Below, piece by piece: positions 1 to 14,126 of a DNA stretch of 64,000 bases. The translations under genes and the position numbers were made by a program. The notes under the pieces are model-generated. The model saw nothing but the letters and a program-made list of their open reading frames with translations, made no database searches and had not been told where the DNA came from. The DNA comes from Megaleporinus macrocephalus. Its lineage: Eukaryota; Chordata; Actinopteri; Characiformes; Anostomidae. The DNA lies in NCBI GenBank assembly GCA_021613375.1, contig CM038719.1, forward strand, positions 40,936,120 to 41,000,119, read 5' to 3'. Numbering within the stretch: the stretch's first letter is position 1; each line of letters opens with the position of its first letter.

Positions 1-577
1 CCGAGTAGTTTTACTCAGAATAGTTTCAGAACTAGAATCGAGTAGTTTTACTCAGAATAGTTTCAGAACTAGAACCGAGTAGTTTTACTCAGAATAGTTT
101 CAGAACTAGAACCGAGTAGTTTTAATCAGAATAGTTTCAGAACTAGAATCAAGTACTTTTACTCAGAATAGTTTCAGAACTAGAATCGAGTAGTTTTACT
201 CAGAATAGTTTCAGAACTAGAATCGAGTAGTTTTACTCAGAATAGTTTCAGAACTAGAACCGAGTAGTTTTAATCAGAATAGTTTCAGAACTAGAATCAA
301 GTACTTTTACTCAGAATAGTTTCAGAACTAGAACCGAGTAGTTTTACTCAGAATAGTTTCAGAACTAAACTCGAGTAGTTTTACTCAGAATAGTTTCAGA
401 ACTAGAACCGAGTAGTTTTAATCAGAATAGTTTCAGAACTAGAATCAAGTACTTTTACTCAGAATAGTTTCAGAACTAGAACCGAGTAGTTTTACTCAGA
501 ATAGTTTCAGAACTAGAACCGAGTAGTTTTACTCAGAATAGTTTCAGAACTCAGAATAGTTTCAGAACTAGAACCGA
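1..577. repeat. 37-bp minisatellite
   Basis: About 15 copies of a 37-bp unit, CGAGTAGTTTTACTCAGAAT plus AGTTTCAGAACTAGAA, with few substitutions (TAATCAG and AAGTACT variants recur in a regular order). It runs off the left edge of the window, inside or upstream of ints10. Confidence 0.95.
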
Positions 578-1390
578 GTACAGTACAAACAGTACAAACT
601 CAGTGAAGATTTAGAAGAGACTAAGTACAGTCTAAGTAAAGACTCGTTAGAGACTCAGTACAGACTGAGTAGAGACTCAGTGGAGATTTAGTACAGACTC
701 GGTACAGACTCTGTACAGACTCAGTAGAGACTCAGTGGAGATTTAGAAGAGATTCAGTACAGTCTTAGTAAAGACTCGGTAGAGACTCAGTAGAGACTCA
801 GTGGAGATTTAGAAGAGATTTAGTACAGTCTTAGTAAAGACTCGGTAGAGACTCTATACAGACTCGGTAGAGACTCAGTGGAGATTTAGAAGAGATTCAG
901 TACAGTCTTAGTAAAGACTCGGTAGAGACTCAGTACAGACTCAGTAGAGACTAGGTAGAGACTCAGTGGAGATCTAGTAGAGACTCAGTACAGACTTAGT
1001 AGAGACTCAGTGGAGATTTAGTAGAGACTCGGTACAGACTCGGTAGAGACTGAATAGAGACTCAGTACAGACTCAGTGGAGACTCAGTACAGTCTAAATA
1101 GAGTCTCTGTAGAGGCTCAGTACAAACTCAGTGGAGATTTAGAAGAGACTCAGTACAGTCTAAGTAAAGACTCGTTAGAGACTCAGTACAGACTGAGTAG
1201 AGACTCAGTGGAGATTTAGTACAGACTCGGTACAGACTCAGTAGAGACTCAGTGGAGATTTAGAAGAGATTCAGTACGGTCTTAGTAAAGACTCGGTAGA
1301 GACTCAGTACAGACTTGGTGGAGACTTAGTGGAGATTTAGTAGAGACTCGGTACAGACTCGGTAGAGACTCAGTACAGACTCGGTAGGGA
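578..1390 (+). repeat. 11-bp minisatellite, array 1
   Basis: Units of AGTACAGACTC, AGTAGAGACTC and AGTGGAGATTT repeat with an 11-bp period. Blocks of several units recur as higher-order repeats. It directly abuts the 37-bp array and ends in unique sequence before the first ints10 exon. Confidence 0.95.
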
Positions 1391-1808
1391 TCCAGATGTT
1401 TTAACAAGCAGAGCTGAAAGAACTTAAACCCTTTTTAACCCTCACTGGTGTCTGAATACACACGAACGCAGCTGGGAAAAGGTTTACAGGGTCTGTGATT
1501 GTCATCTGATTAGAGGGTCTGCGGCTGTTCGGCCCCGGAAACGGCTACTCGCATCAGATTTAACAATCAGATAGTCTTGTCCGAACAGAACGGCTGCTTT
1601 GACGTAAATTTAACGTTTAACATTTAAGGATGGTTATGAGAAAAATATGACACGACATTGAGCTGTGTAGCCGCAGACTGGACAGAGTCCCCGTTCTAAC
1701 TCCTGTCCACTATCAAACCGTGGGCATCAGAACTGGACCTTGAAGAAGGTCACCTGGTCCTGTGAGTCCCCAGCTTGTGTATATAATGAGTAATTGTGTG
1801 TTCACTAG

Positions 1809-1978
1809 GACGTATACAGAGCTGCTCCAGCGGGTGAAGGAGTTGTGCCGGTATCTGCCCGGGCTGGAGGGGGAGACTCTGTCCCGCTGCTGCGGTCAGA
1901 TCGTCACCTGTTCCACGCTGGTCCTGTTCCGCAGTGCCCACTTCTACATTTCTACTGTACAGCCCTCGCTGTTTCAGG
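1809..1978 (+). CDS. ints10: ints10 exon: helical segment ending in SLFQG
   Basis: Acceptor TTCACTAG precedes 1809 and donor GTGAGT starts at 1979. The frame opens at 1810 and reads [18 protein letters not shown], then ends ...TVQPSLFQ plus one base of a glycine codon. The upstream in-frame ATG at 1762 is intronic and is not a start. Confidence 0.9.
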
Positions 1979-4900
1979 GTGAGTAGGAGAGTGATCCACG
2001 GCTACTTAAGCCTGGCTCACACTGCAGAGTACTGGGGCCGATTATGAGTCCGACTTGCTCCTCCCAACAAGAGGTCTCCTGATTTCAGGGAGATCTTAAA
2101 AGATCATCTTCCCAGATTATCCTGTAGAGTCAATAATCCAGTCTTTACTCCTCCGATCTTCTCCCAGCGCAGCCGGGGCCGCCTCGATCGGGAATCATAA
2201 ATATGAAGCATGTTCAGTATCTATGACTCCGAGGCCTGTAGTGTGGGGCGGACGCAGAAACTCGTTAACGTCATGCCTAAAACACTGCCAACCAATGGGA
2301 GCCAAGCTGAACAGAACTTCTTTGTGTACAGTAAATAAAGACTCTGTAGAGACTCAGTACAGTCTAAATAGAGACTCGGTAGAGACTAAGTACAGACAGT
2401 ACAGACTATGTGGAGACACAGTGAAGACTCAGTACAGACTCAGTAGAGACTTGGTAGAGACTCAGTACAGTCTAAATAGAGGCTCGGTAGAGACTAAGTA
2501 CAGACAGTACAGACTATGTGGAGACACAGTGAAGACTCAGTACAGACTCAGTACAGTAAATAGAGACTCAGTTAAGACATAGTAGAGACTCAGTACAGTC
2601 TAAATAGAGACTCAGTACAGACTTGGTAGAGACTCAGTACAGTCTAAATAGAGGCTCGGTAGAGACTAAGTACAGACAGTACAGACTATGTGGAGACACA
2701 GTGAAGACTCAGTACAGACTCAATACAGTAAATAAAGACTCGGTAGAGACTTAGTAGAGACTCAGTACAGTCTAAATAGAGGCTCTGTAGAGACTAAGTA
2801 CAGACAGTACAGACTATGTGGAGACACAGTGAAGACTCAGTACAGAAACAGTACAGTAAATAAAGACTCTGTAGAGACTCAGTAGAGACTCAGTACAGTC
2901 TAAATAGAGGCTCGGTAGAGATTAAGTACAGACAGTACAGACTATGTGGAGACACAGTGAAGACTCAGTACAGACTCAGTACAGTAAAAAGAGACTCAGT
3001 ACAGATTTAGTAGAGACTCAGTGCAGTCTAAATAGAGACACAGTGCAGTCTAAATAGAGACTCAGTAGAGACTTGGTACAGACTAAGTAGAGACTCAGTA
3101 GAGACTTGGTACAGACTCAGTACAGTAAATAGAGACTTAGAACAGACTTAGTAGAGACTCAATACAGTCTAAATAGAGACTCAGTAGAGACTCAGTACAG
3201 ACTCAGTACAGTAAATAGAGACTTAGAACAGACTTAGTAGAGACTCAGTACAGTCTAAATAGAGACTCAGTAGAGACTCAGTAGAGACTTGGTACAGACT
3301 AAGTAGAGTCTCGCTGTCATCGGCCATGTTTGTTTACGTGTCATTCGTGAGAAATTCCCGCCTGCTGTCACGAAGTAGCAGTCCGTGTGAAGCTCTCGCG
3401 GATCGTGTAGCGTGGGGACTTACAACGATGGAGGGTCTCATGGTTTCTTCTTCAGTTAAGACCTTATTTAGTCCTGTAGTGTGAGCCAGGTGTTACTTGG
3501 TCAACTAGAGAAGCTTCCTGCTGGACGGTCAGGCTGGTGCAGGACTGGTGGTACATGCTTCTCCTCTGCAGTGAGTAAAAGAAGACTTTACTCGTGATCT
3601 CATCCCAAATGTCAGCATTTTAAAGTATGTAAAACATCTAGAAGCACTTTGGTAGCACATATATGAGGTTCATCAGAGTCGTGAAGAACCTGAATTAAAC
3701 CTGATTATTAGTTTCTGTGCAGCTCTGGTTTTCACTCTAATGCATTTGAAGTAATGGAATATTTATTTTAGGACTTAATGTTCATCTAAGTTTTCGTGTT
3801 TCAGGTCACAACGCTCTCGGTTCGAGTCCGTGGGTTCTGCTGGAGGATCTGTCGAGTGTGTTCAACGAGGTCGAGGTGGAGAGATCGAGCGGAAAGCACG
3901 CGCACAAGAAACGCAAGCTTGCCGACGGACGAGAGAAAACCATAGTGAGGGTCATCCTGGTCATGATGATGATGATGATGATGAGGAGGAGTATATCAGT
4001 GTAAGTGTGGATGTTGTGTTTACATATAGAAGGAATATCTTTCATGTGTGCAGAGTTCTGACGACGAGGACGCTCTCGGAAAGGGACGAGGAAGACACAT
4101 TTTGGTGAATAAGACAGAAATGCCGGGGTGGGCGGAGACTTTAGAACACTTCCGGACAGCCAGAGAGAGCTGGGACCTCCTGCACTCCCACGATGCTCTG
4201 GAGTCAGGTATGAAGTCCTAGACCCGGAGTCTTTATCTGATCAATATGTGTTTGTTCACCACCAGATCACAGTGAAATGTTCTTGTTTTAATGGAGTATC
4301 TTCTTCATTAACACAACAATGGACTGACGGGTCTCTAAAGAAAGTTGTTTCTTTCTGGTCATTGTGAGTCGGTCAGCAAGCCATCAACTGCTGATCTTCA
4401 GATACTAAACTAACCTAGAATGTTGTTCCCTTTTATACTCACTTATTAGTAGAATGTTTTTCAGCTGTGATCACAATTGAGCAAGAGTGTCCTAACAACC
4501 AATTAGTCCAATAACATCCTTAACTTGGATTGGTGGTCGTACCAGGAGATTTAGACAGAGGACTGAGAATTACTGATAATAGAACTATATGTAAAATAAG
4601 CCTCTATACAAAAATAGACTTTAATACAAACATTTTTATTCTTTAAAAATCATCTGATACACTTACATTAATTGTGAAATGAACAATATTGTTTGTGAAT
4701 TGCATGAAATTAAATTCTAAAGTGATCCTAAACTTTTGAGTAGTGTATGTATATAATAATGTCCCCAAGAGTCCTAAAACCTTTATGCAGTACTAAATAT
4801 TAAACAGATTAACTGCAGATTTAACTGCTACGGAGCTTTAATGGTGTAAATATATCTCCTTGAAAAAAATCAAAAATCAGAGTCTCTAAGAATGAAAGAA

Positions 4901-7900
4901 TGAATGGAAGGTTGAATGAAAGGATGAATGGAAGGATGAATGGAAGGATGAATGGAAGGATGAATGAAAGGATGAATGAAAGGTTGAATGAAAGGTTGAA
5001 TGGAAGGATGAATGAAAGGTTGAATGAAAGGTTGAATGGAAGGATGAATGGAAGAATGAATGGAAGGTTGAAAGGAAGGATGAATGAAAGAATGAATGGA
5101 AGGTTGAATGGAAGGATGAATGAAAGGATGAATGGAAGGATGAATGGAAGGTTGAATGGAAGGTTGAATGGAAGGATGAATGGAAGGATGAATGGAAGGA
5201 TAAATGAAAGGTTGAATGGAAGGATGAATGAAAGGATGAATGGAAGGTTGAATGGAAGGATGAATGGAAGGTTGAATGGAAGGATGAATGGAAGGATGAA
5301 TGGAAGGATGAATGAAAGAATTAATGGAAGGATGAATGGAAGGATGAATGAAAGGATGAATGAAAGGATGAATGAAAGGTTGAATGGAAGGATGAATGGA
5401 AGGTTGAATGGAAGGTTGAATGGAAGGTTGAATGAAAGGATGAATGGAAGGATGAATGAAAGGATGAATGGAAGGATGAATGGAAGGTTGAATGGAAGGG
5501 TGAATGGAAGGATGAATGGAAGGTTGAATGGAAGGATGAATGGAAGGTTGAATGGAGGGATGAATGAAAGGATGAATGGAAGGTTGAATGAAAGGATGAA
5601 TGGAAGGTTGAATGGAAGGTTGAATGAAAGGATGGAAGGATGAATGGAAGGGTGAATGGAAGGGTGAATGGAAGGGTGAATGGAAGGTTGAATGGAAGGT
5701 TGAATGGAAGGATGAATGAAAGGATGAATGAAAGGTTGAATGGAAGGATGAATGGAAGGTTGAATGGAAGGTTGAATGAAAGGATGAATGGAAGGATGAA
5801 TGAAAGGATGAATGGAAGGATGAATGGAAGGTTGAATGGAAGGGTGAATGGAAGGATGAATGGAAGGTTGAATGGAAGGATGAATAGAAGGTTGAATGAA
5901 AGGATGAATGAAAGGATGAATGAAAGGATGAATGGAAGGATGAATGAAAGGTTGAATGAAAGGATGAATGAAAGGATGAAAGGATGAATGGAAGCTGCAA
6001 TGAAGGTGAAGAAGGACACAGTCAGTGCTGGAACAGATGAATAACCTGCTGGTTGTTGTTTTCTCTCTCAGAGTTCAGTAAGATCTGCCTGGCGTGGAAG
6101 ACGGAGAGCTGGCTGTGGTTCCGAATATTCCTCACTGACATGATCATATATCAGGTACGGTCTCCTGAACAGGTGAGTGAGTGACTGATAAGGTGACGAG
6201 CAGCAAGTCTCACAAAATAAATCAGCAAATATTTCTAAATTGGTGTAGTGGTTAGTATGGTGGTGTAGTGGTTAGTATGGTGGTGTAGTGGTTAGTATGG
6301 AGGTGTAGTAGTTAGTATGGTGGTGTAGTGGTTAGTATGGAGGTGTAGTGGTTAGTATGGTGGTGTAGTGGTTAGTATGGTGGTGTAGTGGTCAGTATGG
6401 AGGTGTAGTGGTTAGTACGGTGGTGTAGTGGTTAGTACGGTGGTGTAGTGGTTAGTATGGTGGTGTAGTGGTTAGTATGGTGGTGTAGTGGTTAGTATGG
6501 TGGTGTAGTGGTTAGTATAGTGGTGTAGTGGTTAGTATGGTGGTGTAGTGGTTAGTATGGTGGTGTAGTGGTTAGTATAGTGGTGTAGTGGTTAGTACGG
6601 TGGTGTAGTGGTCAGTACGATGGTGTAGTGGTTAGTATGGTGGTGTAGTGGTTAGTACGGTGGTGTAGTGGTTAGTACGGTGGTGTAGTGGTTAGTATGG
6701 TGGTGTAGTGGTTAGTATGGTGGTGTAGTGGTCAGTGTGGTGGTGTTGTGGTTAGTATGGTGGTGTAGTGGTCAGTGTGGTGGTGTAGTGGTTAGTATGG
6801 TGGTGTAGTGGTTAGTATGGTGGTGTAGTGGTCAGTGTGGTGGTGTAGTGGTTAGTATGGTGGTGTAGTGGTTAGTATGGTGGTGTAGTGGTCAGTGTGG
6901 TGGTGTTGTGGTTAGTATGGTGGTGTAGTGGTCAGTGTGGTGGTGTAGTGGTTAGTATGGTGGTGTAGTGGTTAGTACGGTGGTGTAGTGGTTAGTATGG
7001 TGGTGTAGTGGTTAGTACGGTGGTGTAGTGGTTAGTATGGTGGTGTAGTGGTCAGTACGGTGGTGTAGTGGTTAGTACGGTGGTGTAGTGGTTAGTACGG
7101 TGGTGTAGTGGTTAGTACGGTGGTGTAGTGGTTAGTATGGTGGTGTAGTGGTCAGTACGGTGGTGTAGTGGTCAGTATGGTGGTGTAGTGGTTAGTACGG
7201 TGGTGTAGTGGTTAGTATGGTGGTGTAGTGGTTAGTATGGTGGTGTAGTGGTTAGTACGGTGGTGTAGTGGTCAGTATGGTGGTGTAGTGGTTAGTACGG
7301 TGGTGTAGTGGTTAGTATGGTGGTGTAGTGGTTAGTATGGTGGTGTAGTGGTTAGTACGGTGGTGTAGTGGTCAGTATGGTGGTGTAGTGGTTAGTACGG
7401 TGGTGTAGTGGTTAGTATGGTGGTGTAGTGGTTAGTACGGTGGTGTAGTGGTTAGTATGGTGGTGTAGTGGTTAGTATGGTGGTGTAGTGGTTAGTACGG
7501 TGGTGTAGTGGTCAGTATGGTGGTGTAGTGGTTAGTACGGTGGTGTAGTGGTTAGTACGGTGGTGTAGTGGTTAGTACGGTGGTGTAGTGGTCAGTATTG
7601 TGGTGTAGTGGTCAGTACGGTGGTGTAGTGGTTAGTATGGTGGTGTAGTGGTTAGTATGGTGGTGTAGTGGTTAGTACGGTGGTGTAGTGGTCAGTATGG
7701 TGGTGTAGTGGTTAGTATGGTGGTGTAGTGGTTAGTATGGTGGTGTAGTGGTTAGTACGGTGGTGTAGTGGTCAGTATGGTGGTGTAGTGGTTAGTACGG
7801 TGGTGTAGTGGTTAGTATGGTGGTGTAGTGGTCAGTATGGTGGTGTAGTGGTCAGTATGGTGGTGTAGTGGTTAGTATGGTGGTGTAGTGGTTAGTATGG

Positions 7901-10900
7901 TGGTGTAGTGGTTAGTATTGTGGTGTAGTGGTTAGTATTGTGGTGTAGTGGTTAGTAAGGTGGTGTAGTGGTTAGTATGGTGGTGTAGTGGTTAGTATGG
8001 TGGTGTAGTGGTCAGTATTGTGGTGTAGTGGTCAGTATGGTGGTGTAGTGGTTAGTATGGTGGTGTAGTGGTTAGTAAGGTGGTGTAGTGGTTAGTACGG
8101 TGGTGTAGTGGTTAGTACGGTGGTGTAGTGGTCAGTACGGTGGTGTAGTGGTTAGTACGGTGGTGTAGTGGTTAGTACGGTGGTGTAGTGGTCAGTACGG
8201 TGGTGTAGTGGTTAGTACGGTGGTGTAGTGGTTAGTATGGTGGTGTAGTGGTTAGTATGGTGGTGTAGTGGTTAGTACGGTGGTGTAGTGGTTAGTACGG
8301 TGGTGTAGTGGTTAGTATGGTGGTGTAGTGGTTAGTATGGTGGTGTAGTGGTCAGTATGGTGGTGTAGTGGTCAGTATGGTGGTGTAGTGGTTAGTATGG
8401 TGGTGTAGTGGTTAGTATGGTAGTGTAGTGGTCAGTACGGTGGTGTAGTGGTCAGTACGGTGGTGTAGTGGTTAGTACGGTGGTGTAGTGGTTAGTACGG
8501 TGGTGTAGTGGTTAGTACGGTGGTGTAGTGGTTAGTATGGTGGTGTAGTGGTTAGTACGGTGGTGTAGTGGTTAGTACGGTGGTGTAGTGGTTAGTACGG
8601 TGGTGTAGTGGTTAGTATAGTGGTGTAGTGGTTAGTATAGTGGTGTAGTGGTTAGTATGGTGGTGTAGTGGTTAGTATGGTGGTGTAGTGGTTAATATGG
8701 TGGTGTAGTGGTTAGTATGGTGGTGTAGTGGTTAGTATGGTGGTGTAGTGGTTAGTACGGTGGTGTAGTGGTTAGTATGGTGGTGTAGTGGTTAGTATGG
8801 TGGTGTAGTGGTTAGTATGGTGGTGTAGTGGTTAGTATGGTGGTGTAGTGGTCAGTACGGTGGTGTAGTGTACTGTATTGTCATGCAGGCGTAACTTCTA
8901 GATGTGTATGTGTTTCAGGGTCAGTACAGAAAAGCCCTGTCCAGTCTGGTCCAGATGTCCACCCTGCAGCCCCAGCAGAGCCAGAACTCACTCGCAGCAG
9001 CAGCATCACACCTGGAGACGCACAGAGCCTTAATACAGCAGGCGTCCTGTCACTACGCGCTGGGGGAGCACAGGGTACCAACACAGCTCTCAGCATCGCT
9101 TCCTCCATACAGTCTTATATGACTCTGGATGCACCCAAACACTCAGAGCGGACCCCCAACCTCTAATCCACAGACATACTGACCCACACTCCTCTATTTG
9201 TCATTTATTCATCGTTCCTCGTTTCTCCCATAGGGTCCAGTTCATTTTCAAACACATACTTACGCAGACATACCCACCCGCACTCATCTGTTTGTCATAT
9301 ATGCGCAACCATCCTGCGTTTCCTTCACTTTTCTAGTTTTAAATGTCTTAAATTCAGAAGGCAAGCAGTAACTATGTATTAAAATGTACAGAAACGTGTT
9401 CTCTGCGTAGGATGTGCTGACCAGGTGCCCAAACTTTTGCATATAAATGCATCTGTCAAGCTGTGAATGGTACAGTTAATAATATTCTGTAAAGTATTCG
9501 CCAGTTTTACTGCCCAAAGAACATTTACTGGTTGATTATTAACATATAATGTAAAACGTTTGTATATTCTGTGTAATTTTTACAGACGAAAGTCTTTAAA
9601 TATTTAATGTTAGATGCCTGGTGGCACATAATACAGCTACCAGAGTAGCAGTACAATTTTTAAAAAAATTGTTTTTCTATTTATTGTTCATTGCATGCAA
9701 ACAAAAGGCAGTAATATTCCCAACCCTGTACATAATTCAACTTTTAAACCCTTTGGTTGATTAATACTACATTGTATTGTACATGCCGAAGATTGTAACG
9801 GCTGTTGAGCTGCACTGGTTGAACGATTTGTGATGCAGGCAAATATTAGGCCTCCAAAAACCCACTTGTATATGTTATTTACATCATAGAGCATCTTCAA
9901 AGCATCAGGAAATGTTGGTGACTTCTCAGCCAGGCTAAGCTAATTATCACTAGATGATCAGTATGACAGTGTTTCATAAGCTGGATAGCTTAATCGGACC
10001 TGATTGATTGGATTTTGTGCAATACAGTATGTGAAACATGTAAGAACTAGAAAAGGGCTGGGTGGTTGGTCAGCTTAAGCAGTGTAAGGAACGAGGGATG
10101 AATAAACGACAGTAGAGAAGAGAGTGTCAGTGTGTTTGAGGATCTGCTCTGAGTGAGTGCAGGCAGTTTGGAGGCTGTAGGTTAAATGAAAGCATGAGGT
10201 TCGGCTGAGCTCAAAAATGAATGGGACTCTATGGGGAGAAAAGAGGGATGGAAAACAAACGACAAACAGACGAGTGTGGGTCAAATCATCACTGCAGTCG
10301 TGGTTGTGGGTCCGCCCTGAGTCAGTGTATGTGAAACGGTGTTTATGGGTCGGGCAGAAGTTCAGTAGATTGGCGTGCACTTTTCCATCCCATTCATTCT
10401 CTATGGGAAAAAATACGGAAAAAATCTGTTGTTTTGCGGAATCCGTGCATCCAATCAAAAAGCTGTGCACAAACCTGAATCACACCATGAGACCGGAAAA
10501 TCTGGAACAGAATTGATATTATGCTCTTGCAGAAAGCCAAAAACGAATAACGGTATATAACATACATTAAAGGTGGGCGATATGATACGATAATATCACA
10601 ATATTTCATGATATTTTTTGTGATAACGATACTTTTGGTGATATGACAAAACATTTGATAAAAAAAAATATTTTAAGAATATACTACTGCAACAAAATGA
10701 AAATTAAATTGTATTATTGCATACGATATGGCACACCCCTAACTGAGATATTAAAAAATACAAGAATTTTCATCAGATTGTAACAGAAGTCAATGATCCA
10801 GAATGTCATGATATTAAATAATGCACTCCAGATATCTCCATATATCCAGGACTGAAGTAAAGTGAATGATACTGGAGATAAAATCTGTCTCTAGTAGATA

Positions 10901-13900
10901 TATAATGGGAAATGAGAAAAGTGTGATATTTTCTTTTTTCTAAAAACAGTAAAAGTAGTACCTGGTGTGAGAATTAGTGATGGGTGATATGGGACGATAT
11001 TTCAGGGTATAATATCGTTCACCATATTCAACAATGTTGGTGATATTATTGTGTTCGATATGATATGACACACCCCTACCATACATATCTAGAAGCACTG
11101 TGCAACTATATTATAGGTTTCGAGATATTGAGTACTCTTAATGAGTACAAGCACGGGATAAATCTAAAGTCTATTATCTTTAGTCTAGGTTCTTTAGGGA
11201 GATTGGATGAGTTAATTCAACAAAAAACAACAACGGAGGACAAAGGACAACAACTATAAATAATCTAGTGTGTATATATGTATTGTCTTCATAAGCATGT
11301 TAAGTTTTGCAATAACACACTGGATAAAGAGATAAATAAATAAAAGCAATAATAACAATGCGAAAAAAAATGGGATCTCAATAAAAGAATAACTAAAATA
11401 TTTCTATAATTATCAACAATTTCCCGTCTCCTGAGTGCACTCAGTCCCTACAGCCCTTTCGCACCCACGCGCCTCTGTCCCTGATCCCAGAGGCACGGTT
11501 TCTGGAATCCTTACCCATAGAGAATGAATAGAATATGTATATGTTAATAATAATAAAACATTGCTAGATCTGAAAAAAAAACAATCAGTGTAGTGTCTCA
11601 ACGAAGTCATAGTGAACTTTAGAATTTGATGTGTTTCTGATGTTTCTGATCTTCTTCTCCAGCTGGCATGTGAGAAGGTTCTGGAGGTGGTCAACGGGCT
11701 GGTGCCTCAGAATCAAGAACCAGTGAAGTCCAGTGAGGAGCAGAGCCGAGTCAGGATCAAGCCCAGGAAAGGTACGTATGTCCATCTGAGCTTACCAGAA
11801 GAGGAGCCCAGTCTATCCCAACGGCTGGAACATCTCCAGTAGTCTGGCTTTGATGTAGGGCTTTGAAGTTAAAATCTGGGAACTGGTGTCTGAACCTTTC
11901 GCTCAGTCAGTTTTCCCGTCTGAGACTCAGCTTGCTGGTTTTCATGGTCGGGTTATGTGGTCAGCGCAGAGAGAAGTGCGCTAAACCAGGCAGTTCTCAG
12001 AGTTTAAAGCGTTTGAAAACTTCAAAGGGCCTTTTGTTGTTGAAGTTCTGAGATCTGGCTGTTTGATGTATTGTATTCTGTTTATGATGTCGTCCTCGTT
12101 TACAACAGTGACTGATTAGTGGATATGTTCTCTACCAGGAAGAATTTTCATGATGAATCCACCAATAAAAATTCTCCAACATCACTTAAAATAAAACTTA
12201 TTTATATTGATGTTGAAAGTAAAGACTCTTTTTGTTCTCTCCTGTAAACGTACTGTTTTGGAGATACTTGTTGTTCTTTGGACAGCGATGATATGGATCA
12301 GAATGATAATTAATTAATTATATCACTGTCCAAAGGAAACCTATATCTTCAAAACAGAGCAAAAGCATTCTTTACTTCCAATGTATGTTAATATAAGAAT
12401 GTTTTGGAGCATTTCTATTGGTCCATTCATTAAGAAACTTTCACAGGACATAAAGAGCAGCTGTTGTGTTTAAATGGTGTAAAATATGATAATTGGGCAA
12501 ATAACTCAACAAATAAGCTGTAATTGTGGAAAATATGTACTTAAACCCTTTGCATGCGACTTGTTTTCGATACCGCAGTGGTTTCTAGTGAACAGCCAGC
12601 AATCATATTCTAGTACTAGTACCATCCTCTTAAAGGTTGTATGTTGTATTTTATTTTCTCTTTTATTTTCCTTATTGGTTATGAATATATATATATATTA
12701 CAGATGTAAGGATCGATCGGCCATCTATCGGTATCGGGCAATTTTTTATCAAAATATGTGATCGGTGATCGAACGATATTTCTCCAATTGAGCCGTTCTC
12801 GAGAGCCGATCGATGGCGTTAAACAAATGAGCCTAATTTCTGTATTTCCAGCTAGTGTTTCATCCAGGATGAGGAGAACCCCCTCCGGCCAGCTCCCTGC
12901 AATTCCTATCTGAACCACTAGGTGGAAATACATACACTTTCATTTTCCACACACTGACTAAAGCAGCAGAACAGTTTACGTTGTTTACCGCATGTGCTGA
13001 TAGAAAACATCGTCTGTCTGGCTGTGTTTTATCGTATGTGACTCCGACTCATCCAGGGCAGATTGTAACATCTGTAAAATTATTAAAATCAATGTCTCTC
13101 GTGGGAGAACCAAGACAAAGATATTTAACATACTAATCTGATACACACTTCAGAGACACCACACACTGAATACAGTGAGTATCAGTAACAGCAGAGCTAG
13201 AACACACAGCTAACACAAACTAATAACCCAGAAACCCTACAGACCAGATCTGACCGGTACAAACAGAACAGCAGCAGAAACAGCCAGAGAGATAAAGAAC
13301 CACAGCCAGAGTGATTGAGTTTATAGTTCTAGATAATCAGCTCTTCTCGGCTGTAGAAGACGTTCATTCTGCTGCTTAATGTTCACCTGGATCCACGCTC
13401 TGCTGTTCCTAGTAGAGATACTTTTCAGATGTGGCTCTTCTGGAGCTTATCAAGCGGTTTACTCCCACATAGACCAACTTCTAATTTAGACCAACTTCTA
13501 ATTTAGTTATAATATTATACTGTTTCACATGAGCTCCTTAAAAATAGTAATAAATCAGTTTAGACCAGGTTTCATGACTTGCTTGCGCTAATAACTACAT
13601 GAAGCCCGTACAGCCCCGCCCTCGATCGGTATCGGCTATCGGCCGATCGTGTTGAAAGGTGATTGGCGATCGGAATCGGCCTTAAAAACAATGATTGGTC
13701 CATCTCTAATATATATATATATTGATCTGAAAAAATGTGGTTTTCTCCGGGGACGTTTTTTTTGCCTTGTTAAAAATATATTTTAGATACCTTATTGGAT
13801 CAAGGACAAGTTTTTAATGGGAAGGTGGTCGTGTAGCAGATCAAAGAAGACCAGAATGGTCTCAGAAATCAATTGCTGCAATCAGAGACTGATCTCCAAA

Positions 13901-14039
13901 ATGACAGGCGAGACCAAAATCATGCTTTACTTTCAATGTAAGTCAATAGAACCAATATTTTTTCTGGTTAATTCATCATGAAATTTTTACATAATGTAAA
14001 GGACCCTAGGCGTGTTCAAATGATGTAGAAAAGTTTCTG

Positions 14040-14126
<87 letters not shown>

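Noticed and set aside
1..1390. Possible CRISPR array (regular 37-bp repeats)
   Set aside because: Units are head-to-tail with no spacers, and the host is a vertebrate.
3819..3829. Perfect pol III B-box GGTTCGAGTCC
   Set aside because: It lies within an ints10 coding exon (GGT TCG AGT CCG), has no A-box at proper spacing and no cloverleaf; chance match.
4870..6019. Long open frames on both strands (up to 376 residues, Phe-His-Ser and Met-Asn-Gly-Arg repeats)
   Set aside because: They are stop-free readings of a 12-bp tandem repeat within an ints10 intron; several frames and both strands are open at once, which is not a coding signal.
6238..8872. A cluster of real tRNA genes
   Set aside because: Only the D-arm-like 20-mer is present; no anticodon arm, T-arm, acceptor pairing or terminator in any unit.
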